Assembly: GCA_036788095.1 (NCBI GenBank) | Contig: DAIQOA010000107.1 | Span: forward strand, 1-14,554 | Direction: 5' to 3' | Source: Anaerohabitans sp036788095 | GTDB lineage: Bacteria; Zhuqueibacterota; Zhuqueibacteria; Residuimicrobiales; Residuimicrobiaceae | DNA length: 14,554 nt | Shown: positions 1-9,300 of the stretch, in pieces | How positions within the stretch are numbered: position 1 is the first letter of the stretch | Layout: each line of letters opens with the position of its first letter | Program-made: the position numbers and the translations under genes | The notes under the pieces: model-generated | Seen by the model: only the letters and a program-made list of their open reading frames with translations | Told to the model about the DNA's origin: nothing | Database searches by the model: none

Positions 1-1
1 G

Positions 2-148
2 AATGATTTTCTTCATTATCAGGGGCTGAAGTCCTTTTTTAAACCGTTTCTCCACTTGTGAAGCGACCACGGCGTTCAGGGCGCCATAGAGCCTTACGGT
101 TTTACCACAGACGTTCTTCAGGGCGCCGGGATAAGCCATACGCCGATC
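2..148 (+). pseudogene. GH106 gene, upstream in-frame part with internal TGA
   Basis: Reading from base 2 in the frame of the downstream gene gives NDFLHYQGLKSFFKPFLHL, then a TGA at 59-61, then SDHGVQGAIEPYGFTTDV and on without a break into the 149-2047 frame. This aligns residue for residue, with no gap, with residues 325 onward of the complete GH106 protein at 6399-9410 (NEFLHQVGMKAFFQTFLAWC and following). The TGA occupies the place of Cys344 (TGC at 7428-7430) in that copy. The segment is therefore genuine coding sequence of the same gene, not leader. Its 5' end lies outside the window. A nonsense substitution or a sequencing error is the simplest reading. Recoding as selenocysteine is formally possible but poorly supported: only a 4-bp GGCG/CGCC hairpin at 71-85 follows, and the Cys is not a known catalytic position of the family. 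Confidence 0.75.
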
Positions 149-2047
149 ATGGAGATCACGCCGGGTGAAAAAGATGCGGTTCCCTGGTTCGATACGCGCA
201 TCGGCCCAAAGCGCTATTTGGCCTCCGGAGCCCATCTGTACGGGAAAAAAGTGGTGGGCGTTGAAGCCTACACCTATATCCATTGGGAGCTGTACCGCTC
301 CGCTCTGGCAGAGCTCAAAATCGCCAGCGACGGCTTTCTCACCGCCGGAGCGAACAAGTTTTATCATCTCGGCTACAGCTATTCCCCTGAACGCCGGCTC
401 ACCCCGTCGCGCATCGTACCGTGGGAAGCGGTGATCAACCATCTCAATATCTGGTGGCCGTACTATCCTTTGTTGTCGGACTATATCACCCGCTGCTGCT
501 ATTTATTGCGTCAGGGCGATCCGGTCGCCGATGTGGCGGTCTATTCTCCATTAGCCAACCAATGGACACAGGATGTTTTTAACGCCAGAAAATGGACCCG
601 GGAATTTGACTGGGGCGATTTGGGCAAATTGTTGATCGCCAACGGCTATAACTTTGACCTGATCAATGATGATGTGCTGCTCCATCATGCGCGCATTCAT
701 GATGGAAAAATTCTCACCGGATCGTCCTCTTATTCCATTCTGCTTCTGCCCAATATTCACTCCCTGCCGATGGAAAGCCTCGAATGGATTAAAGAGTTTA
801 CCGCACAGGGAGGGGTGGTTATCGCCCTGGAGCGCATTCCGGAATATTCTGTGGGGTTGGTGGAATACAGGCAAAAGGATAAACGGGTCAAGGAACTGGC
901 TGCCGAGATGTTCAGCCAGCCATCGCACCGGAATGATACGGCCGAACAAGCGTACGGAAAAGGCTGGACCTATTTCATCCGGCAGGTCATGTATCGCCGG
1001 GATATGCTGGACCGGCGCAGCAGCGCCCTCGATCCGTTTGTCAATACACTGCGCCATCATCTGCACCCGGATATGAGCATCGATTTCACCCATGAGGGAT
1101 GGCGCGAGAATGATGGTTTAAGTTTCGTCCACCGGAAGATCAATGATGAAGACCTCTATTTTGTCAGCAACATTCGAATGCAGCCGCTCACCCTGCCGGT
1201 TACTTTTCGCGTGAAGGACAAAATCCCCAGCCGCTGGAACCCCTATAGCGGTGAAATTTCCCCCCTTTTCATTTACTCGCAATCAGCAGCGGGCACAACC
1301 GTGCCGCTTTCCCTGGCGCCCTACGAGTCTTTGATTCTGGTTTTTTCACCCGCTGCCGACAGCCCGCATGTGCTTCAAACCGACCTGACCGAAATCACTG
1401 ATGTTCAATCCGGCCGGATTCAAGGTCTGGCGGATCACAACGGACTGCATCACCTCCTGGTCGAGCAGAACGGCATCGCCAAGAATCACCAGGTAGAGAT
1501 ACGGGATTTGCCTTCTAGTCTGACCCTCAGCGGTCCCTGGAACCTGGTTCTGCAGGCGGATGATTTTGGCCGCTTGGATACAACTCTTACCGCCCTGGCC
1601 TCATGGACAGCCAATGCGGCCACCCGCCATTTCAGTGGCACCGGACGCTATGAGCTTGAATTCACACTCACGGCCGATTATTTGACGTCAGATTTGCGCC
1701 TTTTCCTTGATGTCGGTCAGGTAGGGAATATCGCTGATATCAGGGTGAACGACCGGGCAGCCGGCGTGATCTGGATGCCGGGGCAACAGTCCGATATCAC
1801 TGGTTTGGTTAAAAAAGGCAGAAACCGGCTTGTGCTGCAAGTTACCAATACCCAGATCAACCAGGTTGCCGGCATGCGAGAGCCGCCTCCGGTGCCGGAG
1901 AACCTGATCGAACATTATGGTCAAAAGGGCAGCTGGTACTCTGCTCAGGCCCGTGGTCCTATCGGATTCAAGCCCTTGCCTGCCTCTGGACTGCTTGGGC
2001 CGGTGCGGATCTTGCCACTAAAAACAGCCGTCTTGGTTTTTAATTAA
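149..2047 (+). CDS. GH106 alpha-L-rhamnosidase-like protein, C-terminal part
   Basis: This is the open part (632 codons from the first ATG) of a gene truncated by the window edge. Across its whole length it is a close paralogue of the 1003-aa GH106 protein at 6399-9410, about two thirds identical by eye over the first 190 residues and almost equal in length to the matching portion. It keeps the PGEKDAVPWFDTRIGP and SGAHLYG..VEAYTYIHWE blocks, the LLIANGYNFDLINDDVL block, a C-terminal beta-sandwich of galactose-binding type (about residues 510-600) and the closing SGLLGPVRI motif. GH106 enzymes remove terminal alpha-L-rhamnose from plant pectin and other glycans. ATG 149 is probably not a true start: no Shine-Dalgarno sequence precedes it and homology continues upstream through a TGA at 59-61. 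The conserved P-E-x-E of the paralogue is P-I-M-E here (143-154). Taken alone, the product would lack signal peptide and N-terminal barrel half, so it is probably non-functional unless the TGA is read through or an error. Confidence 0.85.
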   Translation: MEITPGEKDAVPWFDTRIGPKRYLASGAHLYGKKVVGVEAYTYIHWELYRSALAELKIASDGFLTAGANKFYHLGYSYSPERRLTPSRIVPWEAVINHLNIWWPYYPLLSDYITRCCYLLRQGDPVADVAVYSPLANQWTQDVFNARKWTREFDWGDLGKLLIANGYNFDLINDDVLLHHARIHDGKILTGSSSYSILLLPNIHSLPMESLEWIKEFTAQGGVVIALERIPEYSVGLVEYRQKDKRVKELAAEMFSQPSHRNDTAEQAYGKGWTYFIRQVMYRRDMLDRRSSALDPFVNTLRHHLHPDMSIDFTHEGWRENDGLSFVHRKINDEDLYFVSNIRMQPLTLPVTFRVKDKIPSRWNPYSGEISPLFIYSQSAAGTTVPLSLAPYESLILVFSPAADSPHVLQTDLTEITDVQSGRIQGLADHNGLHHLLVEQNGIAKNHQVEIRDLPSSLTLSGPWNLVLQADDFGRLDTTLTALASWTANAATRHFSGTGRYELEFTLTADYLTSDLRLFLDVGQVGNIADIRVNDRAAGVIWMPGQQSDITGLVKKGRNRLVLQVTNTQINQVAGMREPPPVPENLIEHYGQKGSWYSAQARGPIGFKPLPASGLLGPVRILPLKTAVLVFN

Positions 2048-2051
2048 TAAT

Positions 2052-2069
2052 ATGCCAAAGTATCGGCAT
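2052..2069 (+). other. Small inverted repeat after first GH106 gene
   Basis: ATGCC (2052-2056) and GGCAT (2065-2069) can pair over an 8-base loop, five bases after the TAA stop. There is no following T-run, so terminator function is doubtful. It may be a weak processing or stability element between the first two genes of the operon. Confidence 0.2.
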
Positions 2070-2143
2070 TAAAAGGTTATACTCGGCTTATTTCGACCAA
2101 TACTTGAAGCCATGGGAACGGATTTGGCACAGAAAGGAACCTT

Positions 2144-3652
2144 ATGAACATGCAATTCAGCTTTTTTGATAATGCCGTGTTGGTTCTATACCTGGCAGGC
2201 ATGGTATTTTTAGGGACCCGTTTTCGTCAAAAGAGCAGCACACCCGACGGCTTTATGATCGCCCAGGGAAAGCTTCCCAGCTGGGCGGTCGGGCTATCCA
2301 TTCTCGGCGCTTTTGTCAGCAGCATCACGTTTATCGCCTATCCAGGCATCGCCTACAATACCAACTGGGATGCCTTTATGTTTTCGGTGACCTTGCCGTT
2401 TGCCGCCCTGATCGCCACTCTCTATTTCATCCCGCTTTACCGCACGCGCATCAAAGTATCGGCGTTTGAGTACATGGAACAGCGATTCGGCGGCTGGGCG
2501 CGCATCTACAGCAGCGTCAGCTTTATGTTCGGCGAATCGACGCGTATCGGCATGATTCTGTTTTTGGTCTCATTGCCTTTGCACAATGTCACCGGATGGT
2601 CCTACAGCTCGATCATCATTATCGGAGGCATTACGGTTATTTTTTATACCATGATCGGCGGCATCGAGGCGGTGGTCTGGACCGATGTGGTTCAAGTGAT
2701 CATTCTTTTCGGCGGCGCTCTGGCGACGATTTTTTATATCTTTCTTGGCATGCCGGAAGGGCCAGGACAGGTGTTCCGTATTGGTATGGAAAACAACAAA
2801 TTTTCACTCGGCAGCTGGGATTTTGATTTGATCAAACCCACGGCCTGGGTGGTCGTGCTCTACGGCATTATGGAAAATTTGCGTAATTTCGGCACTGATC
2901 AGAATAACGTGCAGCGCTATCAGACCACCCGGACGATGAAGGATGCATCTCGCTCTCTCTGGACCGCGGTTATCGGCTACATACCCATCTCCATTCTCTT
3001 TTTGTTCATCGGCACCTCCTTGTACGCTTTCTACACGGTCCATGTGAATCAGCTGCCCGTGGAGCTGCGAACGGGAGTGGTCGGCGATAAAATTTTCCCC
3101 TATTTCATCGCCACGCAACTGCCCATGGGTATACGCGGGTTGGTCATCGCCGCCATCTTTGCCGCTGCGCAGAGCACGGTGGCGAGCTCGTTGAATTGTT
3201 TGTCCACTCTGACCTATTATGATTTTTATAAAAGATATTTTAACCCCACGGCTGATGATAAGCAGAGCATGAAAATGCTGCACCGTTACACGCTGGTGTG
3301 GGGCATCGTCGGCATCATCGCCGGATTGGCGCTGATCAATATCCGGGTGGCCCTGGAGACCGGCTGGCAGCTGGGCGGCATTGCGGGCGGTGGCGTGATC
3401 GGCCTCTTTCTTCTCGGAGTCGCCTTTCCGCACATCAAACGATGGCCGGCTGTCATCGCAGTCATCGCCAGCGTGCTGAGCATCGCCTGGGCGACCTTTG
3501 CCAGGAATTTACCCGCTGCCTGGAAATGGCTGGAATGCAACTGGAACACACGCATGATCGGCGTCATTGGAACGGTCACCCTGTTAGGTGTGGGGATTTC
3601 TCTCAGCCTGCTGTCCACCATTGCGGGATCACGCAAGCAGCGATCATCCTGA
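2144..3652 (+). CDS. Sodium:solute symporter (SSS family)
   Basis: This 502-aa protein is very hydrophobic, with about 13 predicted membrane helices, the usual size and topology of SSS (SLC5-like) symporters. The family signature is clear: GGIEAVVWTDVVQ at about residues 172-184, the DQNNVQRYQTTR loop near residues 250-265, and the AAIFAAAQSTVASSLN helix near residues 335-350, whose Ser residues correspond to the conserved Na+-site helix. It should import a small organic solute across the inner membrane with Na+. Between glycosidase genes the likely cargo is a monosaccharide or uronate (rhamnose is the obvious guess), but substrate cannot be read from the sequence. The start is supported by AAAGGA at 2133-2138, five bases before ATG 2144; the ATG two codons later is an alternative. 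It begins 96 bases after the GH106 stop and ends with TGA 70 bases before the next gene, consistent with an operon. Confidence 0.93.
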   Translation: MNMQFSFFDNAVLVLYLAGMVFLGTRFRQKSSTPDGFMIAQGKLPSWAVGLSILGAFVSSITFIAYPGIAYNTNWDAFMFSVTLPFAALIATLYFIPLYRTRIKVSAFEYMEQRFGGWARIYSSVSFMFGESTRIGMILFLVSLPLHNVTGWSYSSIIIIGGITVIFYTMIGGIEAVVWTDVVQVIILFGGALATIFYIFLGMPEGPGQVFRIGMENNKFSLGSWDFDLIKPTAWVVVLYGIMENLRNFGTDQNNVQRYQTTRTMKDASRSLWTAVIGYIPISILFLFIGTSLYAFYTVHVNQLPVELRTGVVGDKIFPYFIATQLPMGIRGLVIAAIFAAAQSTVASSLNCLSTLTYYDFYKRYFNPTADDKQSMKMLHRYTLVWGIVGIIAGLALINIRVALETGWQLGGIAGGGVIGLFLLGVAFPHIKRWPAVIAVIASVLSIAWATFARNLPAAWKWLECNWNTRMIGVIGTVTLLGVGISLSLLSTIAGSRKQRSS

Positions 3653-3711
3653 TGGCCGGCAGACTCTTTCAGTGGCTGGTAAACGAGTGGAGGACTGGCA
3701 TGTTCTCTGCC

Positions 3712-3718
3712 GGAGGAG
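3712..3718 (+). promoter_or_regulatory. Ribosome binding site fixing start at 3723
   Basis: GGAGGAG lies four bases before ATG 3723. The frame is open further upstream, to an ATG at 3588 inside the symporter gene. Only the 3723 start combines a strong Shine-Dalgarno sequence with an immediate signal peptide, so it is chosen. Confidence 0.8.
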
Positions 3719-3722
3719 CGTC

Positions 3723-6302
3723 ATGAAAATTTTTCAACACGGCAAAAGATTCACCGGGCTGATCTTGCTCGTATCTTCACTCACGGGTCACGCGAACGAT
3801 TTCTCTGTTCCGGCTGTAACCTCTGTTCCCTTCACCTATTGCATCTGGTATCTTTCTGATCCGGACCAGGGATCCTTCTATGAGGACCTGGCTGCCAGTC
3901 CTCCGGATCTTTTTCATCTCGGTTATCATCTGCCGTTCAAAGGCGCGTTGGGCCCTACCTACGGCCATGATCTCTTCTCCAACGAGATTTTGCCGCCGGA
4001 TCAGATTCCCCGCGAGATTCATCGCCTTAAGAATATGATCGCGCGCATGCGGTCCGCAGGAGTGGCCAGGTTGGTGCCGTACGTGTATACCATGGCGTTT
4101 TTCGGCCAACCGGATCTTCGCAGCGGTTTTTTTAATTTCTATGATCGCTGGCAAGAGTATGCGGCTTTTGGCTTGGGCGAAAAGCCCAAAGTGGATCCAT
4201 CTCTGTGGACGCAGGAGCGGGGGCCCCAGCCGTTGGGAGGCGGTCCGCCGGGCATTCTTCATTATGAGCCATGCATCAATCAGCCTCCCTGGGCGCAGTA
4301 CCTGGACGCGGTGGTTCGCCATGGGACCGCAACCGGTTATGACGGCATGTTCTTCGACGTGAACACGCTCTATTGTTTTTGTCCGCACTGTCAGGAAAAA
4401 TTTGACGTCTATCTGCTCAACAAGTACGGCCGCAAGAAATTGCGTGAGCTCTTTGGCACAGAGGATCACCGGCTGATCAATCTGTCGACCATCTATCGGG
4501 ATTTTGAAAAGACCGTTTTGTCGCATTTTATCCCCTATCTGGAGACGGTCTGGCAAGCCGAAAATTTGTCCCGTCTAACCGGACTTGGACAGGCCGGTGA
4601 TGCGAAACTGGAGGAGGACTGGCGGCTGCTCCGCTGTTACATGCAGGGTTCACAGGGAGAATTTCCACCAGACGGAGAGCTCTCATCTTATCTGTTAACG
4701 AAATTCGGCGTACAACGGCCGGATGCGCTTGCCCCAGAGCCGCGTAAGGCGTTCGTTCAGGCCGTGCTCCGCCGCGCTTTTCTAGACTACTTGTCGAGCT
4801 CCAAACTGGCGGTTCTTCTGAATGAGCAATTCGGCTCCTCGGATATTCGCCGGCGCTGCTGCACGGATCCGAAAGAGTTGTTGCGCTGGGTTGAAACCCA
4901 GCGCTTCTGGTGCGACTGCATCGCCCGGCAGTTCAGCAGTCTCAGGACCGCCGGCCAGACCGAACTAATTGACGCCCAACGCAACACGGACTTTTTCACC
5001 ATCGCCAATCTGGGTTCCATGGGAACTCTGGATGCAATGAACAAACGGCGCGTAGACGGCATCCATGCCGTGCAATGGGCGCCGACGGTCTCCATGCAGA
5101 TGTTCGAGGAGATGCAGCAGCCGGGCATGCTGGAAAGCGGCGTTATCCTGAACAACGTATTTGCCTTCCGTTGGGCCATGGCCGCGGGAACGCGCGCCGG
5201 CACTTTGTTGTACAAAAGCACCTCTGAGCGTGCGGCTGATCTGTCCGAGGCTGAAGCGGCGGCAGGCGGTGGCGGCGCTTTTATTCAGATCAGCCTGGAA
5301 GCACCCCGCTCCCGGGCGCGATGGAAAAAATTTTTCAACGAACAGGCTGATTTCTGGGACCAGGGAAGATCCTGGTGCCAGGTGGGCTTGCTCTTTTTTA
5401 ACGATCAGGTGTTTTATGAATACCCTGAGCATTATGTCCTTGTTCAGCGCCTGGCCAAAGTATTTTCAGAATCGCAGATTCCTTTTGATCTGGTCGTTGA
5501 ACCAGGGCTGGATACCATCGAGAGCTATCCGGTGATCGTGGCGCCGATGCTCCGCTATCTGGATGATGCACAGATTAACACGCTCCTGGATTACGCCCGC
5601 AAAGGAGGCCGGCTGGTGATCGTGGAGCCGTTCGGCAGTGAAGATGCCTATGCGCGTCCGCGGAAGCAGGTTCTGCCGACTGGCCCCATAGGCCAGGCCA
5701 CGGCCTATGGCGATGGCCAACTTCTTCGTCTTAAAGAAGAGGATATACCGAAACGTCGCTCTGACATGTGGTGCATGATGGAAGAGCGCGGCAACGCCTT
5801 TAGCCTTTGCCGCGAGTATTTGAACAGCGCTCGAACGCTTGATATTGCGAATGGCACGGACCTCGGACCCCGCTTTGTTTCCACACTGGAGAAGGCCTTT
5901 CATCTGCGTTTACGCTGGTGCAGGGCAGAAACCGATCCAGGCGTGTATATACACACCTATCGAATTCCGGCAAAGGACGGCAGGCCTCAGCGCCTCATCC
6001 TGCATGCGGTAAACTATCATATTCCTATTCTCGTTGACCAGGAGCAGGATGCACAGGGCGACAAGGTTTGGGCCTCGGTAACCCGGTCCGGAAAGCCGGT
6101 GACGGTCAAGGACCTTGCTATTTTCATGCCATTGCCTCCCGGCTTGCGAGCGGCGCGCGTACAGGCGTACAGTCCGGTGGAGGCCGCGCGTCCGACTGCG
6201 TGGCGACAGACAAAGGATAGTGTACAGATTACCCTCAAGCGTCTTGAACTTTATCAGCTGGTCTGCGTGGATCTGTTGTCGGAGCATGCCAGGCTGCAAT
6301 AA
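3723..6302 (+). CDS. Secreted glycoside-hydrolase-like protein, GATase1-like domain
   Basis: The product is 859 aa. It starts with a Sec signal peptide (HGKRF, then hydrophobic TGLILLVSSL, likely cleavage after GHA at residue 24). Residues about 30-520 look like a TIM-barrel hydrolase: YDGMFFDVN at 206-214 ends a beta-strand with an Asp, followed by a Cys cluster C218-F-C220-P-H-C223. A VSMQMFEEM segment places two Glu at 462-463. Both acidic sites are candidate catalytic positions by analogy with GH42-like and GHL-type barrels. Residues about 550-650 (VGLLFFNDQVFYEYPEHYV to GGRLVIVEPFG) resemble the GATase1-like, beta-galactosidase trimerisation domain. A beta-rich tail (LILHAVNYHIPILVD) closes it. 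I cannot assign a CAZy family or substrate. A helical insertion of about 150 residues after the Cys motif is unusual. Position between the symporter and a GH106 gene suggests periplasmic glycan degradation. Confidence 0.8.
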   Translation: MKIFQHGKRFTGLILLVSSLTGHANDFSVPAVTSVPFTYCIWYLSDPDQGSFYEDLAASPPDLFHLGYHLPFKGALGPTYGHDLFSNEILPPDQIPREIHRLKNMIARMRSAGVARLVPYVYTMAFFGQPDLRSGFFNFYDRWQEYAAFGLGEKPKVDPSLWTQERGPQPLGGGPPGILHYEPCINQPPWAQYLDAVVRHGTATGYDGMFFDVNTLYCFCPHCQEKFDVYLLNKYGRKKLRELFGTEDHRLINLSTIYRDFEKTVLSHFIPYLETVWQAENLSRLTGLGQAGDAKLEEDWRLLRCYMQGSQGEFPPDGELSSYLLTKFGVQRPDALAPEPRKAFVQAVLRRAFLDYLSSSKLAVLLNEQFGSSDIRRRCCTDPKELLRWVETQRFWCDCIARQFSSLRTAGQTELIDAQRNTDFFTIANLGSMGTLDAMNKRRVDGIHAVQWAPTVSMQMFEEMQQPGMLESGVILNNVFAFRWAMAAGTRAGTLLYKSTSERAADLSEAEAAAGGGGAFIQISLEAPRSRARWKKFFNEQADFWDQGRSWCQVGLLFFNDQVFYEYPEHYVLVQRLAKVFSESQIPFDLVVEPGLDTIESYPVIVAPMLRYLDDAQINTLLDYARKGGRLVIVEPFGSEDAYARPRKQVLPTGPIGQATAYGDGQLLRLKEEDIPKRRSDMWCMMEERGNAFSLCREYLNSARTLDIANGTDLGPRFVSTLEKAFHLRLRWCRAETDPGVYIHTYRIPAKDGRPQRLILHAVNYHIPILVDQEQDAQGDKVWASVTRSGKPVTVKDLAIFMPLPPGLRAARVQAYSPVEAARPTAWRQTKDSVQITLKRLELYQLVCVDLLSEHARLQ

Positions 6303-6321
6303 GGCGGCGTTCGGCGCCTTA
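6300..6321 (+). other. GC-rich hairpin beginning at the stop codon
   Basis: TAAGGCG (6300-6306, its first three bases are the TAA stop of the preceding gene) pairs perfectly with CGCCTTA (6315-6321) over an 8-base loop. No clear T-tract follows (only CCTTTTAACC further on), so complete termination is unlikely. It could lower expression of the following GH106 gene or stabilise the 3' end of the upstream message. Confidence 0.45.
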
Positions 6322-6398
6322 CCGCAAGTTCCTTTTAACCTTCCAGCAGACTGGTTTAGTGATCGTAAAGTTTTATTCATCTTATTAGAGGAGCCAAG

Positions 6399-9300
6399 AT
6401 GGATATCGTTTTTACCAGAAGATGGGCCCTGTGGTTATGGTTGACGTGGATTCCCACCGTTTTCGCCGCGCAACCGGCGGGATGGGATACGTTGAAACAG
6501 CAGTTCATGCATCCGCCGAGCGATTGTTGGCCGCATACCCGCTGGTGGTGGTTCGGCAGCGCGGTGACCAAAGAGGAGATTACCTGGGAACTGGAGCAGA
6601 TGCGTGACAAAGGCATTCTGGGCGTTGAACAGATCTCGATGAATCCAGTGTATGAAAAGGGCAACCTCCCCTTTCTGTCCGATGAGTTTCTTGATCATCT
6701 GCGCCATACGGTCATGACCGCCAAACAGTTGGGCATGCAGGTTTCCATCAATTTCGGCGGTCCGGGCTGGATCATCGGCGGCGATTGGGTCCCGCGCCAG
6801 GATCGCATGAAGGACCTGGTTCCGACTTTTCTCGATCTCCAGGGCCCGCAAAAATTTAACGGAGCGCTGCCGAAAAAACTGACGAGGACAAAAAGATCCT
6901 GGGAGATTCCGGTTTCAGAGCTGAACGGTGAGGAGCGATTGTTGGCTGTGGTGGCCGGCAAACTGGACAATGAAACCATCGATCCGGGTTCGATCACCGT
7001 GCTGACAGACCGCATCAAAGAAAACACCCTGCAATGGTCGGTGCCGCAAGGACGATGGCGTTTGATGGCCTTTTGGCTCAAATATCATGACCAGGGAAAC
7101 GCCGTGGACCACATGAGCCGGGCGGCCATGCAGCGCTACTGCGATTACCTCGGCGGCAAATTCTACCAGGCTTTTGGCGAAGAGTTCGGCAAAACGGTGG
7201 ACTCTTTTTTCTGTGACAGTTTTGAAGTGCCGGATCTGCCCAGCGGCTTTTACTGGAGCGAGGGGCTTGTGGATTCTTTTCGGCAGATCAAGGGCTATGA
7301 CCTGACGCCGCATCTGCCCGCTCTATGGTGGCCGGTCGGAGAGCTTTCCGTAAAAGTACGCTATGATGTCAATGAGTTTCTCCATCAGGTTGGCATGAAG
7401 GCGTTTTTTCAAACTTTTCTCGCATGGTGCCAGGCGCATCACGTTCGAGGACGCATCCAACCCTATGGCTTTACCACCGACGTCCTTGAATCCGCCGGCA
7501 TGACCCATATTCCAGAGACCGAGATCTGCCCGGGCGAAAAAGACGCCGTTCCCTGGTTTGATACCCGCATCGGCCCGGCTAAATACACCTCCTCCGGCGC
7601 CCATCTGTATGGCAGGAATCTGGTCACCGTGGAGGCCTACACCTTCATTCACTGGGAGCCTTTTCGCGCCACTCTGGAGGAGCTCAAGATCGCCAGCGAC
7701 GGCCATATGCGTCACGGAGCCAACAAGTTTTACAATCACGGCTACAGCTATTCTCCGGAACGGGGCCCAGCCCCGGGGCGCGGCATGTCCCCGGATGCCA
7801 ACATCAGCCATATCAACACCTGGTGGCAGTACTATCCCATGCTCTCGAGCTATCTGGCGCGCTGCTGTTATCTTTTGCGCCAGGGGCATTTTGCTCCGGA
7901 TGTGGCGTTGTACTCTCCATTGGCCAATCAATGGACCTTGAATGTGCTCAATGCGCGCAAGTGGACGCGTGAATTCGATTGGGGGGAACTGGGCCAGTTG
8001 CTGATCGCCAATGGCTATGATTTCGATCTCATCAACGATGATGTGCTGCAGCATCGCGCCCAAATTGTCGACGGACAGATTCACGTGGGCCCGCTGCAGT
8101 ATAAAATACTGATCTTGCCCAACATTCAGGCGCTGCCTCTGGAAACCCTGCAATTCATCCAACAGTATGTACAACAGGGCGGTGTTGTCATCGCTTTGGA
8201 GCGCATTCCGGACAGTTCCACCGGGCTGGCTGATTATGCACAAAAGGACCGGCAGGTACGAGCCATGGTCCAGGAGATGTTCGATCAGCCGGTGGGGGAT
8301 GACGGCACGGCTCCGAAACCATACGGTCAAGGTCGCACCTATCACATCAAGCGGGTGATCAACCGGCAGGATATTCTCGATCGCCGCAGCAGCAGTCTGG
8401 ATCCCTTTGTCAACGCTCTGCGCGAACATGTGCCGCCGGATTTCAGCATCGATTTCGCGCTGCAGGGATTGCGCGAGAACCGGGGATTGACCTTTTTGCA
8501 TCGCAGAATGAATCAGGATGATCTCTATTTTGTCAGCAACATCCAGGATCAGGTGAGCACCATCCCGGTTACGTTCCGGGTAGCCGACCGTGTTCCCTGG
8601 AAATGGAACCCCTACACCGGCGAGGTCACTCCTCTGCTCACCTACACAGTCAATCAGGAGGGAGTGGAAGTCCCGTTGCGTCTGCAGCCCTATGAATCTT
8701 TGTTCATTGTCTTCACCCCGGGCAGGCAAATGCATGCTTCAAAAAGTTCTCTGCATGAAATTCAGGCTCTGGAGCCCCAGCGCATGGTCGGATCGGCCCA
8801 ATCGAACGGCCCGTTTGCAGTCACCCTCACAGATGGCGATGTGAGCAAGACCGTGCAGGGAAGCGTCACCGGACTTGCCGCGCCCTTGTTGATCAGTGGA
8901 GAATGGCGCCTGGTGTTTCCGCCATCCGGCTCGATAGAGTTGGATACCACTTTTACCCAGCTGTTTTCCTGGACCAAGGTGAGCCGGACCCGTCCTTTTA
9001 GCGGCAGCGGGGTGTATGAACTCACCTTCACCGCGCCGTCCGTCTATGTTAAAGAGGACTTGCAGCTGGTCCTGGATTTGGGTAAAGTGGGAGACATTGC
9101 CGAAGTGACGGTGAATGGGCAAAAGGCGGGGGTGGTCTGGATGCGCGGGCAAATGCTGGATGTGACCGGTTTGATACAAGCGGGAGCGAATCGCTTGTCG
9201 GTTAAAGTGACTAACACGCTGATCAACCGGGTGTCTGGCATGCAGGAGGCGCCGCCGGTGCCGGAGGAACTGGTGAAACACTACGGCCGCAGCCTGGTCG

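Noticed and set aside
59..61. TGA as a reassigned sense codon in this organism
   Set aside because: Several frames of 500-1003 codons here contain no internal TGA, and the symporter ends with TGA; general reassignment is not compatible with that.
71..85. Bacterial SECIS element after the TGA
   Set aside because: Only a 4-bp GGCG/CGCC stem with a TTCAGGG loop, starting 10 bases after the TGA. Too weak and too close, with no G at the start of the loop.
2078..2083. TATACT as a -10 box of a separate symporter promoter
   Set aside because: No acceptable -35 sequence lies 16-18 bases upstream; the gene is more simply expressed from the operon.
3588..3722. Longer start of the GH-like gene inside the symporter gene
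   Set aside because: It would bury the signal peptide behind 45 polar residues; the GGAGGAG site belongs to ATG 3723.
7323..8735. 470-codon antisense frame within the GH106 gene
   Set aside because: The opposite strand encodes a clear GH106 enzyme; the antisense frame has no recognisable domain and results from GC-rich codon usage. The same applies to 2804-3433.
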